Assembly (NCBI GenBank): GCA_013399875.1
Contig: VXAZ01009389.1
Coordinates: 124,001 to 188,000, forward strand
Direction of reading: 5' to 3'
DNA: 64,000 nt
Source: Gymnorhina tibicen
Lineage: Eukaryota > Chordata > Aves > Passeriformes > Artamidae
Part shown: in pieces, positions 12,561 through 25,700 of the stretch
Position numbering within the stretch: position 1 is the first letter of the stretch
Layout of the letters: each line of letters opens with the position of its first letter
The notes under the pieces: generated by a model
Database searches by the model: none
Told to the model about the DNA's origin: nothing
Seen by the model: only the letters and a program-made list of their open reading frames with translations
Program-made: the position numbers and the translations under genes

Positions 12561-13282
12561 AAATGGATGGTCAGCAGGATTCATTGAGCCATTAAACCAA
12601 CAAGGTTTGTCAGTGCCAAACACACTCCTTGTCACAGGGAGATCAGATCACTGAAGCAGGTGCTGTATTTGAAAATCTGCTCTTTGCTCTTCTAGACCTA
12701 ACCAAAAGAGATCAGATGTGCCTATGTTTACTGATGCATGTGCAGCCCTCATGTTTTCCTTCCTTTAATTTGGTGGGCTTTGGCACTACAGCTGGTTAGT
12801 GAGCCCTCTTCCTCTCACTTTAGTTTGCGGATCTCTGGCATGTGCAGGTTTGAACGGCAGGGAGTAGCAAGAGGAGAAGTGTGCCAGTGAAATTCACGGC
12901 TGCTCCAGGAACCTGCAGCACAGTTCAGATACTGAGTGCTCAGTGGAACACGAGCACGCACTTCTTGCTAAGTGGGTAGAGAAAGGAGAGTGAAAATAAA
13001 CATGGTCATTTCAGCAATTCCTCACACAATTGTTCTTCCTCTTCCTTTTCCAGGCACAGCCCTTCCAGCAGGTGGCTGTGGCTTCTTGCTTTGCTCAAAG
13101 AGAAGGAAGCAGTTGTCTTTAATGTTGTATGTGCAGGAAAAAAAATTAAGGTGATATTTCAGAAGTTCCAGGTGATGGTTCCCACTCTCAGGGTCTACTT
13201 GGAGAAGCAAAGGGCTCCCCAAGTTCAGTCACGAGCAGTTCAGAGACAGAGAGGGTGAGGTTGGGTTGGCAAGCCTGCATAG

Positions 13283-13320
13283 GCTGCTTTGCCTTGGGCA
13301 AGTCTCTGTGCCTCCCAAAC
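13283..13320 (+). mobile_element. Possible MIR core fragment
   Basis: A short stretch contains GCCTTGGGCAAGTCTCTGTG then CCTC, like the MIR SINE segment gaccttgggcaagt..ctgtgcctcag. Only about 38 bp match and no flanking MIR segments are clear, so this could be chance. Confidence 0.33.
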
Positions 13321-14695
13321 AAAGGATTTATGGAAGTTCAGCATGCAGAGCACTGGAAGTTGGCTTGGAAGAACACAAGGAACAAGCTGAGAGAGGTGGC
13401 TGAGACCTTTCTGGTATTTACAAATCTTCTCCCCCCAAAAGGGAACAGATTTTATAACAGGCCCACCAAGGGGAATGTGTTTAACTTACCAGGGAAGGGA
13501 AACAGAGAACAGCAAAGAGTAAGAGCACACAAAGTATAGGAATTAAACTTACAGGCCTTGGGCAAGTGGGTAGCCTGAGAAAACTGGGGATCTCATGCAA
13601 GCTCTGACCACGTAGGCTCAGGGATACTTCTAAAATAAACATGGACAAAAGTGCCAACAGCATGTGAGCACCATGCTCTGCTCTGGGAGGATGGATGGGG
13701 TGAGAAGGGAGCAGTCAGAAAGGAAGAGCTGGTAGGAACTCAGGAGGCAAAATTGTGTCTAGCACCACACGACAACAACAAAAAACCTGCTGTCATACTC
13801 TTACAGGGACTGCCTGACATTTTCCCTTGGGAAATGGACTAATCAGTTGTGCAGGGTGGTGGCACAGACCTTTCTTGGTCTGCTCTCAAACTCAAAAAAT
13901 CTGAGCTATGACTACTTAAATATAATTTTTAAAGTGATGTACAGCAAAACAGGAAATAAGTTAAACAGAGATAGATTTGTTCATTTAACCCTCCCACCTG
14001 TTCCTCCTCCAGGCACATCTCTGGGTGTCCTGACTTCACTTTCCAGGAAGAAGTAACTCTCCTGAACCTTGTTCAGAGCTTCTTTCTTGGCAAGAAGGTG
14101 TTGCACCTCCCAATTATAGAATCATCTGAAATCAGAGAGAAAATGGTTTTGAAGCCATCATCACATCACCTAACGTAAAATGGACCTCGGATATGAAAAA
14201 CAAAGTTTTCATTCATATTTTGATCATTGAGCTAAAGGAACTTTGAATGTTTTGTAAGTTTGGCTACCTATAATACTGGTTTTTTGAGCCACACAGGATG
14301 GTGTCCCTGTGGGGAAAAAAAAAAAGGGACAAAAGTGGTCCAACATTCATTACATCTTAAAATTCAGCCATTTGCCATTAGTTTCTCAGATAAGTGTGTG
14401 CCTGTACTTGCCATTTAAGTAATGGCAAAATCATTTATAATCAATAGTGGCACTAGTTAAAGAGTGCAAAGAAGACAAATGGTGCCAAAATTCTGAGTCT
14501 AACTTGATCGTACCAGGTTGGAATTTCTCTCTTATGTACACGCCCACAGAAAAGGAGTTCCTAAAATAACCATACAGTGGTGTGCGCTTTAAAGGCAAAA
14601 CAGCAAAGCAGCAGCCCCAAATCCCACCAACACAAAGTGACCTCTGAACTCTCAGCCAGGAAAAAGCTGGGAGAACTGATGCTTCTGCACACAAA

Positions 14696-14890
14696 ACAGT
14701 TACGCCACTCTGCTGGAAGATGCTCCCCGTGGGACGGATGTGAGCCAGGTACGGCACCCCAAACGCACATCCGAACATTCCCGGGGCGTGGCTCCGAACA
14801 GCTGGACAAGCCCGCTGTGGAAACGCGCAGACGTCTCCCACGCACGGACTGAAGAAGGTTGCCACAGCTGCTCTGAGCGCGCAGCGAGGT
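14696..14890. promoter_or_regulatory. Small CpG cluster, candidate unannotated promoter
   Basis: About 19 CpG dinucleotides fall within roughly 195 bp in a window where CpG is otherwise rare. The stretch is GC-rich and contains a GGGGCGTGGC KLF/Sp-type box (14783-14792). A plausible splice donor, AG|GTAAAT, follows on the forward strand at 14888/14889, so a short non-coding first exon could end there. Bird promoters often lie in unmethylated CpG clusters, but I see no TATA box and no coding potential, and orientation is not determined. The 195-codon reverse frame across it is probably a by-product of high GC. Confidence 0.35.
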
Positions 14891-17800
14891 AAATCTGGGC
14901 ACAGGGGGAAAGAAGTTCCTGGGGCTCCTGAGAAATTGCTGTTCTGCTTTCCTGAGCAGGGAGAGCAGCACGAGGCAGCGCAGAGAATTTAGAAGCAATT
15001 AGGCTGGAAATTACTCTTAAGACCGTGGAGACCAACCACAGGCAGCACACAAGCCTCCTGGCACACTGCAGGTTGGGAAGCTGTCTGCCTCTCCTCAGGA
15101 AGGGCCAGGACACCTCAGGGTCAGCTGGGACAGTGGACAATGGGTGCCGATTCAAAAATAGTCCAGCTTTGCCGTGGAAAGGACACTGGAAGCCACAACA
15201 ACCATTACCCCAGAGTATTGTTTGACATGTGGGAGCAACTTGCTCACTGAGTGTTTTGACCTTCGTCAGCCTGTGTACAGGAGGCAATATTTTGTAATCT
15301 GCAAGTAAATTGAGCTACTTCTTAGCTTGAGTACAATAGGTCAGTGCCCCACTGCTGAGCATCCCACTTCCAGTGTCACCATTTGTCTTTTACCGTGACA
15401 AAAACGTCCAGAATTTGATTACAGCCGCATCCCGGATGATTTGTGCGATCACTAACCATAAGCTATGGTTTCAAAGATTAAGGGACGCCCTATAAATTAT
15501 GTACACACAGAACACGGCGGCTGAAACATTTCTAGAAAACAAATCTTAAATCAGACTTGTTTGTACAGCCCCTGGAGATCTCGTCCTTCCCCAGAATAAA
15601 TGAGGAGGGCTAAAGACGTCTCTGTGGTTTGACTGCTGCCAAATCAGTGCGTGTGAGAAGTGAACTTGTGGCTCCTACACTACACTAGATTTGGGAGCAC
15701 GGGTTTTGCAACATAAATATTTTGAGAAAAGAACAACTATCTCAGTGCTAAAATAGTATAACTTTAGTCTGGGTTGAGGAACTAATAGAGGAAATTTTGC
15801 CACGTGCAACCCGACAGTGCCACAATACGCTTATAAACAGAACTAGTCTGGGTTAAAAGACATATCCCAAACACTAAACAAAGGTTACCTCACATATAAA
15901 CAGGGACAAAAAATAAATGTAGGGAGTTATGAGTTCCACTTTGAGGAAAGATGAGCTGGCTAATGTAAAGAAAGCATTGCCTTTGCTCGGATTGGCATGA
16001 TGCCATTTATGACCTCATTTAAACAAAAAGATTAAAAAATGCCAACTGTAGTTCATATGTTTTTCTGAGTCATGGAGATAAACCAAATGAAGTTCACTGG
16101 GACAGCCTCTAGAAGAGCCAACCTGAGAATGGTTTTTCCTTCCCCAGAGGTTTCCCTGATGCTCCTTCTGCAAACTAATGCCAGCACATCTGCACAGGCC
16201 CAGAGCGGTGCTGCCACCGGGCCAAACTCTTCTCCTTCCTCCTCCAGACCCAGACTGGGGACTCCACAGAGGTATTCATGGGTCAGGGAAGTTTCCCTGC
16301 TGTTAAAAGTTGCCCTCAAAATCAGACCTGAAGCTTTTGATGTCTTCCTCCTACATTGCAAACTAACAAAGGGGACAATAATAATTAACCCTGCATTTCA
16401 AATGTTAATTACAGAGGCATAGGTCTGATAGTAAAAAGTACATTTCCAGTGAACTTTAATTAACCTCAAAGCCTTGCCTTACTCTACTTTTAGATTTATT
16501 ATTAGGCAATAGAAAAATTTCTGATATTTGCATTTAAAACACAAATGGGATCTAAGGACAGGTGAGTTGTAAGATAAAGGAACCATCAGTTTGCCACTAA
16601 AATATTTTGCTTAATTACACAGTTATATCACCATTACTCAGGATGTTTGAGTTATTATTTACTAATTTTGCTGATACTTAATTAGACGTAGAAGAGCTCT
16701 TGGGAGCATCACACATGATGAAACTGTCATATATATATATATTTAAATCCTATGTACATGGGGGCAGCTCAGGTTAATCGAATGCTGATTGAGTGTTCAG
16801 TTTGGCTGAATGCGGCAGACAGGTCTACATTCATCACTTCCAGGGTGAAAATTCATCTTGCTCTCACTAGTTGTTTCCTAATCAGCTGACTGCTCAATTC
16901 ACTTGATTGCTCCCTCTGACCACACTATGGCTGGCTGCATCCTTTGCCTCCCAATCACACTAATTGACCTCTTAGTCAAAAATATTCCTGGTCTCAGTGC
17001 TCTGCTCACAGCCAATTGCACCCTAATGTATAATTTTGGCTGAGCATTCAGTGTGCATTTCCAGGATATGCACAGTATTTTAGGAGGCACTCGAATTAGA
17101 GGATTAGTGGAAATAATCTGCATGAAGGCACCACGTGTAGTCCCATGATCCCACATAACCTGTGAGACAGCAATTAACTTAGGGTCTGTCCAAGAGTTTC
17201 AGCAGAGAGCACAACTGGGTCTGTATAAGAAATCACAGTGTTTCAAACAAAATCTACCAACCCAGTTCTGTGCCAAACTAGCATCCATCCATGGAAAATT
17301 ATTGGCTTCTTGAGTCCCCTCTCCCACTTACCAAAATAAGGTTCTGTTAGAACCCCACCATGTCCCCCGTGCTCTCCACATACCATCCAAAATGAGAGTT
17401 ATTAGGAGCCAACGAGATTTAATACATAATGTAGAAGCAGGGTGTCAAGGAGTCACTCTGCTGCCATTAAACATTAAAATAACACCATGTGTACAATTTG
17501 CACAAACAGCAGGGAGCAAGCTGAATAGTGCTGGGAAACTTATCTTTGTCAAGAAAAGTATCTCTTGTCAGAAGATGGAAATTAATTTGGGAAAGTGCAT
17601 TCTAGTCAACACTTTGTTTGCATTATGTGCTGCTAGTGCAAATTAAGCACCATATAAAGTTTACCCAAGGTTGTTAAAGGTTTGTTTGCTGCCAAGAAAT
17701 TAGTTTCTTAACACTAACCATTTCTGACAAATCAAGGAAATCCAGCAAGTGAAAACAGCAAGCAATTTGCTTACTGAAAAAATGTACCATCCTCTACATT

Positions 17801-19523
17801 TAGAGATTTACCTATGGTTTTGTTATTGATCTACTTTTAAAGGCACAGAATTTTGCAGACCTGATCTTATTCCAGATGACTCTGGAGAACTAGGAAGCAC
17901 GTCACAGAGACTATGCGCTTGGAAAGCAGAAAACCTTAAAATGTGAAAAGCAGAATTTCTGTGGGGCTTTCCCAAGAGATTGCCTTGTGTTACCCTGCAC
18001 CTGGTGTAAGCCCAGAGACTCCACCTGCACACTCAGAGGTGGAACTCCCTGAACCCCTCCCTGCAATACTCAGAACATTTCTTCGTTTTCACAGAGTCAT
18101 TTAATGAGTAACAACAGTACCAATAACGTTCTGCTAATAGGTCTTCACACAATTTGAAGGGACAGCAGAGGGCATATGTGGTCTTACTACCAAGAAAGAG
18201 CTGTTTGAGAGAGCAAGTTTTCAGAAGTAGAAGCAAGTTTCAGCATCTTCATTGGAAGAAAAGAGCTGTTCCTGTCTGCTTAATTATAACTTGTAACAAT
18301 GGTGGGGCTCGCTGTGAAGGTGCTGTTAGAAACTGCACGGACTAACCAGCTCCATGAATCCAACAGGAGGTCAAAAGCAATATATTAATTTGAATTCTCA
18401 TCATTCTGAGATCATTTAGGGGCGTCTAATCTCAGCTAACACGTCTCATGCTCAGGCAGGGCTTTTGCCTGAGCTCTCAGCTGACAGAGATGGATGAGAG
18501 CCCCTGCACCCACTGGAGATCAGCCCTGTTCATGGCTCCTCTTGCAGAATTTTGGCCAAGAATCAGGGATTTTAAAGCTTTCCACTGGTGAGGGCATGTT
18601 CAGAGAGAGGCTGTAGCACCCCAGTGTTTTGCCCCATTTCCAGATGCCATCACTTAGACCTGCGAAATGCTTGCAGCACAGGTGCTCTGCTAAGCTGAGG
18701 ACTTAACACAAAGGAGAGGGACCTGGCAGGCCCGAGTGGGAAAAAGTATTTGGAAACAAAAGAACATACTAATTTATTTTTTTTCTTTCTAATTCCTGCA
18801 GCATTTCCCATCAGGTAAGTGCTGGAATACCTTCAGGGGCCAGTGTACAAGTGAAAGTAGCAGCAGCTTTGAGAGCACATTTAAAATGCAGTCTCTGTAT
18901 TTATCCATCTCTCCCAGTGGATGTGCAGGTGCTGTCGAGCACCACGTTGCTATGGCTACTCCTGGAGCACTACCTGAGCCCACTGTGTGCCAGAATCAGC
19001 CCAGGAGGAGTCTGTGAGAACTGCAGTCAGCACACTTAATGCAAGGCAGAGCCGCTCTGAGCCACCATCCACAGCAAACACACTTTGGACCATCGATGAT
19101 TTGGGATTTGCAGTCCTAGGAGCACCTCTTGGGAGAAAAAAAAAAAAGAAGCTGCAAGATTTGATTCACTTTTATTCCAGTTCAGTTTCAGGCAGTCACA
19201 AGGAGCCAGCCCCAGGATGGATGCAGCATGCCAGGCTGGGGGACACAACACTCATGGGCCAGGAGGATCATTAGCAACACTACTCAGGTGCACAGCTTAT
19301 GAGCATCTTCTACTACTCACATTCTTTTTTTAACTTCTGTGTTTTTCACCACGCACTGCCTGATCTGTTTTGCTTTCAGCTGCCCACGGGCATTCAAAAA
19401 TGAAAACAACAGTTACAGACCTGAAACCTGTAATGCCAGAGTTCAGGCTGAAAACACTATTTTCAGGGAGAGAAAATTACATTTTCAATTGTCAGATTGG
19501 CAGGATGTGTGTACACAAACATA
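14891..19523. other. Unique non-coding sequence with AT-rich candidate conserved stretches
   Basis: About 4.6 kb without a gene. The parts at about 16400-16760, 16760-17160 and 17390-17690 are AT-rich and dense in TAAT/ATTA homeodomain-type cores and octamer-like ATGCAAAT-type words, with no repeat signature. That texture is common in vertebrate conserved non-coding elements. Without a cross-species alignment this remains a guess. Confidence 0.4.
16729..16742. repeat. (AT)7 microsatellite
   Basis: Seven uninterrupted AT dinucleotides, flanked by non-repetitive AT-rich sequence. Confidence 0.92.
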
Positions 19524-19765
19524 CATAGGGTTGGAAGGGACCTTAAAGACCATCTCATTCCAACCCCCTGCCATGGGCAGGGACACCTTCCACTATCCCA
19601 TATTCCTCCAAGCCTCATCCAGCTTGGCCTTGGACACTGCCAGGGATGGGGCAGCCACAGCTTCTCTGGGCAACCTGTGCCAGGGCCTCAGCACCCTCAC
19701 AGGGAATAATTTCTTCCTAATATCTAACCTAACCTTACTCTCTCTTAAATTGAAGCCATTCAAAT
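19524..19765 (-). mobile_element. CR1 LINE, 3' tail, reverse orientation
   Basis: Reverse-strand CR1 tail of about 240 bp. Read forward it runs from the element's 3' end (ATAGGGTTGGAAGGGACCTT, a degenerate octamer plus the GGAAGGGACC block) through CCCCTGCCATGGGCAGGGAC and CTTCTCTGGGCAACCTGTGC to GGGAATAATTTCTTCC and the phenylalanine-rich segment near its 5' truncation point at about 19765. It is the same subfamily as the 0.3 and 28.1 kb copies. The open frame read through it is a shadow of the repeat. Confidence 0.94.
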
Positions 19766-22700
19766 GATAAAAATTATTAAAAAAATCAATAACCCTTGTT
19801 AAAAGGTGATATGCAGATAAAGACATTACATAAAGCAGTCACTGAAATATGAACATATACAAGTAAATAAAATGGGAAAGCTGTAGATTGTGCCATGACT
19901 CTGCCTTGTCTTTACTCAGGCCAGTCAAGAAATTACCAAAGTGTCGAGAAAATGTTGTCATTGCTGCTGCTATTTCTATGAGCACCGCTAAGTGAAGAAA
20001 TTACTATCCTGACCAAAACTTTGGACCGGAATTTCCAAACTACCATTCACAAACAAACGTTCACAAAGACAACCTTCTCCTGAGAGGAGTGGGAACTTCT
20101 CTGGTCTCCTGTAGATACAAACGCATGGCAAGAAGTCACACTTTTCGGAACAGAATGAGACACCTGACATTATCCAAGTACACCCCTGCCTCCCTTTCCT
20201 ACCTGATCCCCACCATGGTTTCCTGAGATGTGTAATGGGTTAATTGAACTGCCCTCTCCTAAAACATATTATTCCGCCTGGTGCTACTGCTTGTATTTTA
20301 TTAGTTATTGCTCTGATGGAATAAAAATCCTCATTATAGCGTTGTAGAAAGCTGTTACAGTGTTTGCGTTGTGCTCGGTTACACCACAGCAAGCAGGTGT
20401 TAAAAGATGAGAGGCTTTCAGTGCATGACTGCTCTGAAGATAATCACTGCTGTTATTATTTCTGTTACGTTTATCCCTAGAAGCCCCACCCAAGATTGTA
20501 CCAGGTGGTTCTGAAATCCACAGTATGAGATTTGTAACAGACTTTTTTCCCACCCTAGCACATGAAGCAAAGGCAGACAGGCAACTTAGACACAGAAGCT
20601 AATGTAGCTCCCCCAAGGAATGACCTCTGTAGGGATAAAACCACATCTCCTGGCTCACCTGAAGGCCTCATCCGCTAAACTGTGCATCACCTCTGCTTCT
20701 GCTTTGTATCTTGTATTACTTCTAGTAACTTCTCCACAGAAAACATTTATTGGGCCTTTCAGGTTACATCAAATAGCATGGAAGGTACAGACCTTTACCA
20801 CTGAAACATCAGGCTTATTTGGCCATCAAAGGTTGCAAAAATTTTCAGAGAGGCTCCAGTGCAGTCACTGGAGGGCAGATGAAGAGAAACAGTGAGCATG
20901 AAATAAATCTGCATGAGGAGAAGTCACGTGTCTCTCTGCAAATCTGTGTTTCAGTGCTGCCTGGTTCATTCCTCTTTCCAGGAGGAATCAAGTTCTCACG
21001 ATAACCCAAAACGTTGGGGGCAAATTTTGGTGCTCCCCTGCCCACCAACAGGCTTGGTGATGGTTTGAATGAAGCTGTCCTGGCAATATTAACGAGGTGA
21101 TGTTCACCTAAGCAAGAATCCGGTTTCAGAATTCAGTAAACTTTACCGGAGGTCAGCGGGATACAGATTCCTGACTCTCAGGAACATCAGTTCCTGAGGA
21201 AGTCTCGTGTCCCTGTGTCCACAAATCCTCAGCTCTAAAAAGACAGGAATATCTTTGCACTTTGCTGTAAAGCAAGTAACAGTGCACAGAAGTATTATCT
21301 AAGTGCAAACCTGACCCAGAAAATCAGAGGCAGTTTTCAAACAGATGCATCTGTCTCCAGTGAGTCCATGTGCCAGTGCACAAGGGCGTGAGTGTTTCAA
21401 CAACCATCTTGGTGCATTTTTATGGATGGCAAGGTACAATTTCAACTGGATTCTTACTCAACATTAAAAAAAAAATAATTTATGAGATACTTTTCACAGC
21501 TTAAAGACATACTCTTCACTTGGTGTGCAAGCCTTATTACTAACCCTGCGAAAACTGCTCAGAATAGAAAGGTTACGGAGAGGACTTGACAGAACAGGAA
21601 AATATTTTTCCTCAAGGATGAATCAGACTTTAAATTTGGTGATGAAAATAAAAGGAGCATGTGGAAAAGATCAGAATAAGTACATTCTTCGTCTTCAAAG
21701 AGCATAAGTGAGGTTGCTGCTCTCCTGGAGTGCGAACAAGCTCAAAAGCATATTGCAGAAAAGAATGGGATTTCCAGAAGATTTCATGGGTGGCCAGACA
21801 CCTCTTCCCCTGAGCACTGACCTGGAACACCTGCAGAACACTGTAAAATCCCCCAACAGGCTCTTGTGCTGAGGAACAGCTGCCCTGGAGAAGGATGTGA
21901 GGGTCAGGCAGGACAGTTCACTCGACTCCTGCTCAGGTTTTGGCTAACCCAGCTCATGCTAAAGCCTGATGTAAGCTGGAAGCAGCACCATCCCATCAAA
22001 TCCAGGGCACCAGGCAGGCAGGGCAGGTTGCCAGGAAGGGCCACTCTGCAGTCACCATCACCAGAAAATTGGAAATGTTACCTTTTGTCTGGTATTTTCC
22101 TCAGAATCCATTAACTTCTGAAAATGGCAAAATCCAAACCTCCAAGCTGGAGGGTATAAAACTTCAGCTTACCCCAAAAGTTTTTGAAGCAGATCCAATA
22201 GCAGCTGGGCTGCTGAGGCTTTTGTGTTTCCTGGTGGGATACAGGGGATGCTCACACCATGACGGAGCAGGAAGGATGAGCGCTCTCACCACTGAATAGG
22301 GAACTAATTCTTTTTTTTGTTCATAGGTGCATGATAGTAAGAGTCAGGGGTTATAAGTTAGGAAATCATACAAGTTGAATGGTGGCTAAGGGAATTAATG
22401 TGACAGATGAGTCACCAAAAATGTGATTGAGCCCTTGTTTGTCATCTTTGTTCAACAATGAGCTCATGAAATAAAGTTTAAATCACAGATTACACTGTCC
22501 TGTAAATATGAGAGATCTGAAAGGACCCTGACAGTCAGTGCAAAAGATCAGGCTGCAAAAATTTGCAGCTCTTCAACTCCTTCCCTTCATGGTTGTGGCT
22601 TTTTGGAGCCAGAAAGGATGGGAGAGGTTTGCTGTGGAGGGTCAGTGTCCTCCTCTGCTGGTTTTCCCCACACTGCACATGGAAAGTTACTCCTCCTGTT

Positions 22701-25700
22701 ACAGCAACCTCTTTGTGTTTAATATTTATAGTAATCTCCTTCTGCTTAATTCACAGCATGGATTCCAGCTGGTTGAACAGCCAGAACCCTGCTTTGGTGG
22801 ATGGTCACAACCAAAAACACACAAGAAGACCCAATTTCTTGTGTGCTAGAAGAGGTTGTTGGTCCTCTCCAGAAACCAGCACAGGAAGTGCCTCTCCAGC
22901 TTTGTTCTTTTCCCACTGAGTCCCCCTTTTCCAAGGAGTGCTGTTAATCTGATTATCCCATACATTATAGTGATGCAGATTAAGACTGAGCATACATTTC
23001 CCCGTGCCTATGGTTTAACATCCAGTAAAAAAAAAATGCTCAGAAGTATTTATTAAAATGAGTTGTACATTTTATAAAATATCTGTATCAATTAATTGCT
23101 AATAAGTAGTTCAAAGCTGACTCAGAGCTGAATTAATAATTTAACACTCATAACTTATTCAATTAATTCAGTCTCTCTGCTTTTTTTCTGGAATGACTTC
23201 TCAGGAGTTATCCTCTCTTTGTGTCCAGGCAAGGATCTTCAAAAGTCTGTCATTTCAAATTAAAATCTTTCTCTCTCCTGAATTGTTATTACTTCACAAG
23301 ATTGATTTTATACCATTTATTGCAACTATTTCATACTAGAAATTCAAGTACTATTGAAAATTATGATGAGAGAAATACATGTGCTTTTTCTTGAGAGCTG
23401 AGAGTCATTCTCTTCATTCTAAGGAATGTTTAAAACACCCTCCCAAACTCTGCATTTTTCAGGGGCAGAGAGGGCAGAGGGAGCAGGCTATTATACTGAC
23501 TATTGGAATTTGGGAACCTATCACAGCTTTCCCTCTCTGGCACAAAGAATTGACCGAGGCAGCATCACACTGGAAAAAACAGGCGACTGCGAGATTACTG
23601 CATTTGCAAAAAGATGCACACAGCATTTTAGATACCACAGTGACTTGTTTTTTCCCTTCTCACTGCAGGAGAATAATGACACAATCAAAACCACACTGAA
23701 ATCACTGAAAGCCTTTGAGTCCTTTCAGCTGAATTCAGAGGGCTGAGGTGCCAATAAGTAGAATTGCTTGGCAAACATTGACACTTTAGGGACAGATACT
23801 ATATAAATGTTGACTACTCTGTGCGTACCCAGCTTTACACTGAAGATTTAAAAATGATTTTGTTTCTTTAGCTGGTCCTCAGTAGAGCATCAGTAGAGAG
23901 AAAACAAGTTAAAAAATGGAGAAAGAGGGGGGAAAGTAACCAAAACAGTGACCTTTATGTAATGCACCCAAAGGACACCATGACAAGATCAACGGATGAG
24001 CAATCTGTGACCCCTGTGGCTTCAATCCAGGCTGAAGCCTCACTGATCACAAATAAAGCTGGGAGATACAAACAGAGAACTTGCTTCCAAACAAAAACAA
24101 AATAAAAGTAAATAGCAGCCATCATTCCTGTTTCTTAATGCCTGCCTTGTATTCATTTCTCCCCAGTGAAGGTGGTTGATCATCACAGTGCTTTCTCCGC
24201 TTGTCTAGAGCTTTAAGTTTTGTATAATACCACTAACTTGGGGAGAGACTGTGCTTTGATGCTCTCTGTTAATTATTCCCATGCAATTTGAATTAACACT
24301 TTGTTCATTAAATATTTCTAGAGATGAGCTTGAGGCATGGAATTTGAAGGTAATTTTCTCTGAACAGGAGAAATTTTTTTTTTTGTCTTTTCAGGACAAA
24401 TTGCGCATCCATGACACTACCTGGGATACAGGACTGAAGATCGACTGGTAGCAGTATAGCAGCACTGTAAAGGAAATGATTTTGTCCTTCAGAACCTCTG
24501 TTCCAACATGTGAAACTAAAACTAATGCCAACAGCACCTTCCTTTGTGATGCAGTTTGGTAACTCAAGTTTGGAACCTGGAAATTGTTAAGTGTCGTTCC
24601 TGGATCCACTGTAAGAGTGCTCCTATCTGGCGTTTTGGGTTTGGTCCATGTAGAATCGCTTCATTTTGAAATATTTACTGATTAATGGTAAATATTCAGC
24701 TCTTCAGGTAATTAGGATGCTGACCAACACAGTCATATCTACTGATACAAAAATTATAAACTTCACAGCACATAGATAACTTGTACTCTTTTAAAAATAA
24801 ATATGTAATTCACAAGCAATAGCACAAAGCATACAGGATTTTACCTGCCTTGCCTAAGTGTATTTCAGCTACAAGAAATCAAAGAAAAATAGGAATTGCT
24901 CAAAAACCTGGGAGGCTGGCACTTACCACTCCAGCTGATTACTAGAGCAGGAAAGAATTCCCTCCAGCCTTGCAGGGAGCGGGAGTTACCAGTTACTGCA
25001 TTGCAGCTCTAGTCCTCGAGCACTGCACAGCCCCTGAAAGCCAGCACAGGAAACACAGGCCAGGCAAGAGGCTGCACTCAGAGCCAGCCACATCTACCTG
25101 GGCATGTGGGGAGAGAGAAAACCCCTTTTCAGAGCTGCAGCACCTCCCTTTCATTCATGCTTCTCCCTGACATGAAAAGACAGCAGAGCAGCGTTTGTGA
25201 GATCCAAGCAGGTCTCGCTCACAGTTTGGAGTTTGAGCAGCACTGCTTTCCCCTGGAGGATCAGTCAAGCCCAGAACCACTAAGAAAACATGATCAGGTT
25301 ATGCTGTGGAATGATTTATGTTTACACACATCTGGTGGGTGGGTATGTTCACATAAAAAATCTGTGTGGTTGATCAAACGTGCCTGTGATGGGTTATAAA
25401 ATGTAACCGCTGATTGCAGCAACTCTGAAACGAAACTTCTCAGCTCTTTAAAATTAACTGAAGTCCCAACTACAGCAAAGTGGTTAATTATTTCTCTGTC
25501 ATTAAGCAGGGGTTTTGTCAGCATGCAGAGACCTGAATTGCCTAGTAACCACAGACTGATTTCAGTGCAAGACGGGCACCACAATCTCTCTGGTGTACCA
25601 GAGAACCTGAAGGTATTTACAACTTAAACAGACAGCAAACTGAGAAGGGGAGGGGACAGCAGGCTTCATTATATCTTAATTCATTGATAAAAACTTAAAA

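Larger units (their letters stand above)
9224..14695. other. Unique non-coding sequence, no gene
   Basis: About 5.5 kb with no recognisable gene. Open frames of up to 131 codons (9827-10222, reverse) and 123 codons (11375-11746) have no domain or consistent exon context. A possible MIR core (13283-13320), a short tandem duplication (11954-11982) and an AT-rich low-complexity stretch (12420-12560) are noted separately. Confidence 0.45.

Noticed and set aside
14700..15287. 195-codon reverse open frame
   Set aside because: It coincides with the CpG cluster and has overlapping 145- and 144-codon frames. No domain is seen.
18950..18998. L2/MIR-like word (CCACTGTGTGCCAGAATCAG)
   Set aside because: The match is under 20 bp with no flanking support.
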